DNA of 9,418 bases from Mobilitalea sp. Its GTDB lineage: Bacteria > Bacillota_A > Clostridia > Lachnospirales > Lachnospiraceae. Shown piece after piece: positions 5,711 through 9,418 of this stretch. Within the stretch, counting starts at the first letter, position 1; each line of letters starts with the position of its first letter. A program made the translations under genes and the position numbers. The DNA lies in NCBI GenBank assembly GCA_029974875.1, contig JARKQP010000771.1:1-9418 (forward strand), given 5' to 3'. Under the pieces are notes generated by a model. That model saw nothing but the letters and a program-made list of their open reading frames with translations. It did no database searches and was not told the origin of the DNA.

Positions 5711-6718
5711 TTATGATTCGGCAGAATCCGCAGGTAGGACAGAATTACTCTTATGTCCATGCCCTTTACTGCATAAACCGCCATGAAAGCTTTGGCATGG
5801 ACCCGTTCCCTCCTTCTGCTCATTTATTATATTTCCTTCAATCTTTTTCCCAAAAAAACCCAGCTTCGTTTCTGAGATGATGACCGCAACGAATATCAGG
5901 AAGAAGCCGCTGAACAAACGGAACGACAACTGTTCACCGTAAAAGAAAATGGAAAACAACACTCCGAATACGGATTCCAGGCTGAGGATAATTGCCGCCG
6001 GTGCCGGATTCGTATATTTCTGTCCCACATTCTGCAGCAATAACGCAATGGCAGTGGCAAACACGGAAAGATAAACCAGGCTGCCCAGCATCTGCACACT
6101 CCAGTCTGCCGGAAAATCCTCAAACAGGAACGCAACGGCCCAGGAAAATACCGCCGCATAACCAAACTGCAGGATTGTAAGCAAAACCGGATCCTTATCC
6201 TTGCTAAACTTCGCAACCGCAACCATGTGCGCAGCAAAAACCACACCGCTTACCAAGGTCAGGGAATCACCTATCCCTATGGAAAGGTCGCCATTTACGG
6301 ATACCAGCCCAATTCCCAGCAGCGTAATTACTGCCGCCAGAATATTATATTTATCCGGTTTTTTCCGATCCACCAGCCAGAAGAAAAATGGTACAAGCAC
6401 ACAGTATATGGCTGTCAGAAATGCATTTTTTCCCGGTGTCGTGTCGAGAATACCGATTGTCTGTAAGCTATACGCAAGAAAGAGGCAGCCTCCGATCACT
6501 GCGCCCTTTATAAAATAATCCTTATTCAGAAGCCTTAATCTCTTATGGAATATAATACTAAGCAAAAGGCAGCCGGCGGTAAAACGAAACGCCAAAAGCA
6601 TATGGGGCTGCATCATATCCATAGAATTCTTTACTACAAGAAAGGAGCTTCCCCAAATCAGTGCCGCTCCAAATAACGCCGCTTTGGCGCCTACATTTTT
6701 TTTCAAGCTATTTTTCAA
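5711..6718 (-). CDS. EamA/DMT family transporter
   Basis: This encodes an inner-membrane carrier of the drug/metabolite transporter superfamily with ten predicted helices in two EamA repeats (about residues 13-142 and 150-283). Typical marks are AALIWGSSFLVVKNSM in the first helix, LAFRFTAGCLLLS, LTAIYCVLVPFFFW and, in the second repeat, PAPAAIILSLESVFGVLFS and FSGFFLIFVAVIISE. Substrate cannot be told from sequence; relatives export amino acids and other small metabolites. The product is 335 residues, longer than the usual 280-300, because of a hydrophilic tail of about 45 residues after the last helix (KKIEGNIINEQKEG to PADSAES), which may be read-through of former non-coding sequence. The start is a TTG at 6716-6718 with GGGGAG about 9 nt upstream; a nearby ATG is out of frame and stops at once. 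It has its own promoter and a foldable leader. Confidence 0.9.
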   Translation of the reverse strand: MKNSLKKNVGAKAALFGAALIWGSSFLVVKNSMDMMQPHMLLAFRFTAGCLLLSIIFHKRLRLLNKDYFIKGAVIGGCLFLAYSLQTIGILDTTPGKNAFLTAIYCVLVPFFFWLVDRKKPDKYNILAAVITLLGIGLVSVNGDLSIGIGDSLTLVSGVVFAAHMVAVAKFSKDKDPVLLTILQFGYAAVFSWAVAFLFEDFPADWSVQMLGSLVYLSVFATAIALLLQNVGQKYTNPAPAAIILSLESVFGVLFSIFFYGEQLSFRLFSGFFLIFVAVIISETKLGFFGKKIEGNIINEQKEGTGPCQSFHGGLCSKGHGHKSNSVLPADSAES

Positions 6719-6751
6719 AACATTCTCTCCCCTTGTCCTATTTTGTCCTTT

Positions 6752-6815
6752 AAAGTACTCCCAACTAATAGTCCTGCCAGCCTTCCGGGTGCAGGGCCAC
6801 CCCTTGTGAGTCTTT
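6752..6815 (-). promoter_or_regulatory. Structured 5' leader of the EamA transporter
   Basis: From the predicted start near 6819 the RNA can close on itself: AAAGACUC (6815-6808) pairs with GAGU-a-CUUU (6760-6752) in eight pairs with one bulge. The enclosed 47 nt are GC-rich and can form competing stems, for example GGGUG with CACCC or CCUGC with GCAGG. The layout is like a small riboswitch or protein-binding leader, but I recognise no known class. The ribosome site near 6730 lies outside the fold. Confidence 0.4.
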
Positions 6816-6825
6816 AGTTTTGCTC

Positions 6826-6854
6826 ATTTTATCACACTCTTTCCCATTGTTCAA
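6826..6854 (-). promoter_or_regulatory. Promoter of the EamA transporter
   Basis: On the minus strand TTGAAC (6849-6854) lies 17 bp from TAAAAT (6826-6831). The predicted transcript would have a leader of about 100 nt before the TTG start. Confidence 0.55.
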
Positions 6855-6879
6855 TAATGATTAACAGTATGTGGCATAA

Positions 6880-6912
6880 GAAAGTGCTGCAACAGAATTT
6901 TGCAGCACTTTC
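6880..6912 (-). terminator. Strong hairpin terminator after the peroxiredoxin gene
   Basis: GAAAGTGCTGCAA (6880-6892) and TTGCAGCACTTTC (6900-6912) form a perfect 13-bp stem with a 7-nt loop. On the minus strand it is followed by UUAUG after a U-rich stem end. It lies 61 nt past the peroxiredoxin stop and upstream of the EamA promoter, so it should separate the two units. Confidence 0.7.
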
Positions 6913-6973
6913 CTTACCAAAGTTAACGGCTGTCAGTTTTGGCACATAGCAATTGAACTTTTCCATAACCTTT

Positions 6974-7726
6974 TTAGCTTTGCTGCGGGTATCTCTTTAC
7001 CGGATAAGCGGACGGGTAGGGCAGGACTTCCGGCTCGGAGGCCTTCCTATAGGCGGCGCAATCCGTCTGCTGAAAGCACAGGAACCAGTCAACGCAGTAG
7101 ATATCCTCCTTCACATGCTGTGACCGCTCATTTGCTGCCCCACAGGTTCCTGGCGGCGGAAGGATCACATCCTCACAGGGGAGCCAGTTTGCAGGGGTCG
7201 CAATATTTTCGCTGTCTGCTTGCTGCAATGCAATAAGCATGCGCTTAATCTCGTGGATATTCCGTCCGGTGGAAGCCGGATAATGAAGAATTGCCCTTAT
7301 GGTGCCCTCCGGATCTATAATGAAAACCGAGCGTACCGTCTGGGTTCCGGAGGAACCCGGATGCAGCATGCCATATTTTTTGGCTATCTCCATGGATATA
7401 TCGGCAACCAGGGGAAAGGTTACCTCCACATGCTTCATATCCTTCCAGGCAAGCTCCTTAATTCTTCTCAGCCAGGCTATGTGTGAATAAATGGAATCGA
7501 TGGACAAGCCGACCAGCTCCGTACCTAATGCATTAAATTCATTTATCATTGAAGCAAAGGTGATGAATTCCGTCGTACAAACCGGTGTAAAATCTGCCGG
7601 ATGGCTAAAAAACACGACCCACCTGCCGTGATAATCTTTAGGAAAATTGATATCTCCCTGCGTTGTAACCGCATGGAATTCAGGTGCCTTGTCTCCAATG
7701 AGCGGCATACGATAACTATTTTCCAT
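6974..7726 (-). CDS. Peroxiredoxin (AhpC/TSA, Prx6-like) with a C-terminal extension
   Basis: This is a thiol peroxidase that reduces hydrogen peroxide and organic peroxides in the cytoplasm. The product is 250 residues. The thioredoxin-like fold carries FFSHPADFTPVCTTEF with the peroxidatic Cys50 and Thr47, LSIDSIYSHIAWLRRIKE, and VRSVFIIDPEGTIRAILHYP with the conserved Arg132. The Prx6-type C-terminal domain follows (STGRNIHEIKRMLIALQ, TPANWLPCEDVILPPPGTCG, YCVDWFLCF). Cys184, 195, 211 and 217 are candidates for the resolving role. Clostridial relatives usually end within a few residues of 'DWFLCF'; here about 30 more residues follow (QQTDCAAYRK to RYPQQS), including Cys223. The ATG at 7724-7726 has AAAGGGG 6-7 nt upstream; an upstream in-frame start at 7801 lies in the leader and is unlikely. 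It is a single-gene unit with its own promoter and terminator. Confidence 0.93.
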   Translation of the reverse strand: MENSYRMPLIGDKAPEFHAVTTQGDINFPKDYHGRWVVFFSHPADFTPVCTTEFITFASMINEFNALGTELVGLSIDSIYSHIAWLRRIKELAWKDMKHVEVTFPLVADISMEIAKKYGMLHPGSSGTQTVRSVFIIDPEGTIRAILHYPASTGRNIHEIKRMLIALQQADSENIATPANWLPCEDVILPPPGTCGAANERSQHVKEDIYCVDWFLCFQQTDCAAYRKASEPEVLPYPSAYPVKRYPQQS

Positions 7727-7760
7727 AATTAACCCCTTTCCTATCTTAATACTGATAAAA

Positions 7761-7778
7761 GGCGCTACTTTTCGCGCC
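7761..7778 (-). promoter_or_regulatory. Terminator-like hairpin in the peroxiredoxin leader
   Basis: On the minus strand GGCGC and GCGCC form a 5-bp GC stem around an 8-nt loop, followed directly by UUUU. It sits between the predicted promoter and the ribosome site, about 30 nt before the start codon. Such a position suggests an attenuator or a ribosome-access switch rather than the end of an upstream transcript. Confidence 0.45.
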
Positions 7779-7785
7779 CTGCAAA

Positions 7786-7803
7786 GTGTGCCCTGGGGCA
7801 CAC
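7786..7803. promoter_or_regulatory. Perfect palindrome at the peroxiredoxin transcript start
   Basis: GTGTGCCC (7786-7793) and GGGCACAC (7796-7803) are a perfect 8-bp inverted repeat with a 2-bp centre, at or just after the predicted start point. It could be a DNA operator or, in RNA, a 5'-end hairpin with GC-rich stem. Confidence 0.5.
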
Positions 7804-7805
7804 CA

Positions 7806-7835
7806 ATTATAGGAACTGAAATTTGTTCCTGTAAT
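7806..7835 (-). promoter_or_regulatory. Peroxiredoxin promoter with an operator dyad in the spacer
   Basis: On the minus strand a perfect TATAAT (7806-7811) lies 18 bp from ATTACA (7830-7835), a weak -35. The spacer is almost filled by a dyad, AGGAAC (7811-7816) and GTTCCT (7825-7830) with an 8-bp centre. A regulator bound there would cover the promoter, and an activator of the MerR type also binds this position. The dyad does not resemble a PerR box. Confidence 0.5.
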
Positions 7836-7886
7836 ATTAAAATATGTGGACTTTGAAGCTTTGCGACAAGATTTCCCGCATAACTT

Positions 7887-7919
7887 AAGCCCCAAATGCA
7901 AAATACTGCACTGGGGCTT
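7887..7919 (-). terminator. Hairpin after the epimerase gene
   Basis: AAGCCCCA (7887-7894) pairs with TGGGGCTT (7912-7919), and an inner TGCA/TGCA extends the stem. It lies about 40 nt past the stop of the epimerase gene and probably ends or protects the sugar operon transcript. The minus-strand RNA after it reads AAGUUAUG, not a good U tract, so confidence is moderate. Confidence 0.45.
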
Positions 7920-7960
7920 TGGGGATATCCGTATAAGCAAATCCAGACAAGTCCGATGGG

Positions 7961-8845
7961 TCACTGCCCTGAATAGGATCCGCTAAAAACATACCTTAAA
8001 AAATCCACTGAATTCGCGGCATCCATATCCAACTGTTCCAGGGATGCTCCCTTACTAAGGTCACGCCATACCTTAATATCCGAGCCTACCTTCCCTCCAC
8101 TCATTACAAAAGGCTCCATAACGATTGCTTTATCATAACCGATGTCACGTAATGTTTCTCCGATATGATACCAGGGCAGGCCGCCTTTGCCAGGAAGCCT
8201 CCTGTTGTTTTCACCCACATGGAAATGTCCCAGCTTATCACCTGCCAGCCGGACCGCTGCAGCCATGCTGTCCTCTTCTATATTCATGTGGAAGGTATCC
8301 AGCATGATTTTAGCGCTGGGCACATCAACCTCTTCAACAAACTGCTTTGCCTCTTCTGCCGTATTCAGCAGATAACCCTCAAAGCGGTTTAAAACCTCCA
8401 GGCAATAATCAATTCCCAGGTCATCCGCAACCCTTGCAACCGTCCTTACATTTTTAACGCTTCTGTCCCAATCTCCTGCCTTATCGATAGGCCTGCTGTA
8501 ATCCACCGGCCAATAGGAGTAGATTCCTCCACCGATGGTATGTATATTCAGCAGCTCCAGCTTTTTCAGGATATCTGTGTAAAATGAAACCGCATTCTTT
8601 ACTATGGCCGGATCTTCGGAGGCCAGATTCTCACTGGCTGACGGCCCATACCCAGCCGTCAGGGTAACTCCATGCTCCTCTGCCATCCCCTTCACCCGGA
8701 GCAGCTCCTCCTTGGTTGCTTCCTTTAAGGCTGCACAGGATATCTCCAGGATATCAAAGCCCAGCTCCTTTACCTTTGAAATATATTTTACATAGTCAAC
8801 ATCCCAGCTCTTTTCCCAATAGGCAAAATAAATTCCATATTTCAC
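7961..8845 (-). CDS. D-allulose (psicose)/D-tagatose 3-epimerase family isomerase
   Basis: This is a TIM-barrel sugar epimerase that interconverts ketohexoses at carbon 3, for example D-fructose and D-allulose, using a divalent metal. The product is 294 residues, the normal length. It begins KYGIYFAYWEKSW and has GFDILEIS, AGYGPSASENL, IGGGIYSYWPVDY, the CLEVLNRFEGYLLNTAEE segment, MLDTFHMNIEEDS, GHFHVGENNRR, VMEPFV and GSDIKVWRDLS. The metal and catalytic residues are all in place: Glu150, Asp183, His209, Glu244, with Arg215. These numbers match those I recall for the Clostridium cellulolyticum allulose epimerase. The GTG at 8843-8845 was chosen because AAGGAGGG lies 9 nt upstream and similarity begins there; an earlier in-frame ATG at 8908 would overlap the kinase gene. 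It follows the FGGY kinase by 20 nt, so the two form an operon. Substrate preference cannot be read from sequence. Confidence 0.92.
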   Translation of the reverse strand: MKYGIYFAYWEKSWDVDYVKYISKVKELGFDILEISCAALKEATKEELLRVKGMAEEHGVTLTAGYGPSASENLASEDPAIVKNAVSFYTDILKKLELLNIHTIGGGIYSYWPVDYSRPIDKAGDWDRSVKNVRTVARVADDLGIDYCLEVLNRFEGYLLNTAEEAKQFVEEVDVPSAKIMLDTFHMNIEEDSMAAAVRLAGDKLGHFHVGENNRRLPGKGGLPWYHIGETLRDIGYDKAIVMEPFVMSGGKVGSDIKVWRDLSKGASLEQLDMDAANSVDFLRYVFSGSYSGQ

Positions 8846-8865
8846 AAATACATCCCTCCTTGCTG

Positions 8866-9418
8866 CTATTGCATCTTTGTAAAGACCTTTTCCAGCGCAA
8901 AATAGCACTCATCAAACAATTCCTTCACCGGCTGGTATGCTGCCACTGAGGCTTGGTTCGGCAGCTGGACCGTGTTAACCTCCAGGAACTTATCAATAAC
9001 CGTAAAATCCTTGAACAGGCCGACACCCACGCCCCCGGTTACGGCGGCTCCCATGGAGCCAGCTTCCTCCAGGAGGGTGGGAACAAGGATTTTGGCATCA
9101 TAAATGTCTGCCATAATCTGGCGCCACACCTCGCCCTTTGCCCCGCCGCCGATGGCAAGTATCTCCTTGATCTCTACCTGCTTGCGCAGGATTTCCAGGA
9201 TGATGGAAAGGTTCATCGTAACACCCTCCAATACACTCCTTAAGATATCCCCCCGCTGGCTTTCAGATTTCAACCCGATAAAGGCTCCCCTGGCATCCGG
9301 GTTCCATCTGGGGGCACGCTCCCCCAGCAGATAGGGCAGGAATATGATTCCATTAGAGCCTACCGGGCTCTGCTCTATGAGCCGGTTCATATATTCATAC
9401 GGGGATTTTCCATGGAGC
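8866..9418 (-). CDS. FGGY-family carbohydrate kinase, C-terminal part (xylulokinase-like)
   Basis: This is the C-terminal 183 residues of an ATP-dependent sugar kinase of the FGGY family; the start lies beyond the right edge of the window. Visible marks are PVGSNGIIFLPYLLGERAPRWNPDARGAFIGL, the classic xylulokinase-type ADP-domain segment, then RSVLEGVTMNLSIILEILR, the adenosine-binding AIGGGAKGEVWRQIMADIY, and EEAGSMGAAVTGGVGVGLF. It ends TAG at 8866-8868. Closest in style to xylulokinase (XylB), but FGGY enzymes phosphorylate many pentoses, hexoses and polyols. The epimerase gene begins 20 nt later, which suggests that the kinase acts on the ketose made or used by the epimerase rather than on D-xylulose from xylose. 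No gene symbol is given for this reason. Confidence 0.92.
   Translation of the reverse strand, partial: LHGKSPYEYMNRLIEQSPVGSNGIIFLPYLLGERAPRWNPDARGAFIGLKSESQRGDILRSVLEGVTMNLSIILEILRKQVEIKEILAIGGGAKGEVWRQIMADIYDAKILVPTLLEEAGSMGAAVTGGVGVGLFKDFTVIDKFLEVNTVQLPNQASVAAYQPVKELFDECYFALEKVFTKMQ

Noticed and set aside
5695..5823. Minus-strand 42-residue frame starting MSRRRERVHAKAF at the 3' end of the EamA gene
   Set aside because: It overlaps the transporter tail in another frame, has no recognisable family and only a weak ribosome site. It could be real, but I cannot support it.
7887..7919. Strong intrinsic terminator for the sugar operon
   Set aside because: The stem is good but no U tract follows on the minus strand, so it is kept only as a moderate-confidence hairpin.
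7746..7964. Minus-strand open frame of 72 codons upstream of the peroxiredoxin
   Set aside because: It crosses the predicted peroxiredoxin promoter, two palindromes and the hairpin after the epimerase gene, and its protein shows no family features.

Overview
The window reads as chromosomal DNA of a low-to-medium GC Firmicute, most likely a gut-type Clostridia of the Lachnospiraceae kind. The support is a yicC-remA-rpoZ block with clostridial-type products (an omega subunit beginning MLHPSYTDLM, a RemA with the GFGN and GRRTKAVI motifs), strong AGGAGG-type ribosome sites, frequent TTG/GTG starts and sigma-A-like promoters. Nine of the ten genes lie on the minus strand; the exception is one small plus-strand gene near 3.0-3.3 kb.

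Reading the minus strand from the right edge: (a) 9418-7961 is a sugar operon, the C-terminal part of an FGGY (xylulokinase-like) kinase followed 20 nt later by a D-allulose/D-tagatose 3-epimerase-type isomerase. (b) 7835-6880 is a peroxiredoxin with its own promoter, an operator-like dyad, a two-hairpin leader and a terminator. (c) 6854-5711 is an EamA/DMT exporter behind a leader that can fold back on its 5' end. (d) 5599-3553 pairs an Rrf2 regulator carrying three cysteines with metY (O-acetylhomoserine sulfhydrylase). Both have a near-consensus promoter with the same -10 (TATGAT) and a dyad at the predicted start, which fits control of sulfur amino acid synthesis. (e) 3552-3280 holds a 43-bp higher-order tandem repeat and a long hairpin between convergent genes. 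(f) 2871-1114 is the yicC-remA-rpoZ operon, from which gmk, usual between remA and rpoZ, is missing; a 28-bp tandem array occupies that junction. (g) 1052-1 carries lepB and the start of holA, each interrupted by one in-frame stop codon although the reading frame continues recognisably on the other side.

The most unusual signals are these. Both lepB (TGA, 885-887) and holA (TAG, 21-23), normally important housekeeping genes, carry nonsense codons within 900 bp of each other. The two tandem arrays (28 bp and 43 bp), both just 3' of a gene on the same strand, differ between copies only by transitions in my alignment and share a ten-base core. gmk is absent from its usual place. The structured leaders of the peroxiredoxin and the exporter are possible regulatory RNAs. 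I see no CRISPR array, prophage, IS element, tRNA or rRNA.
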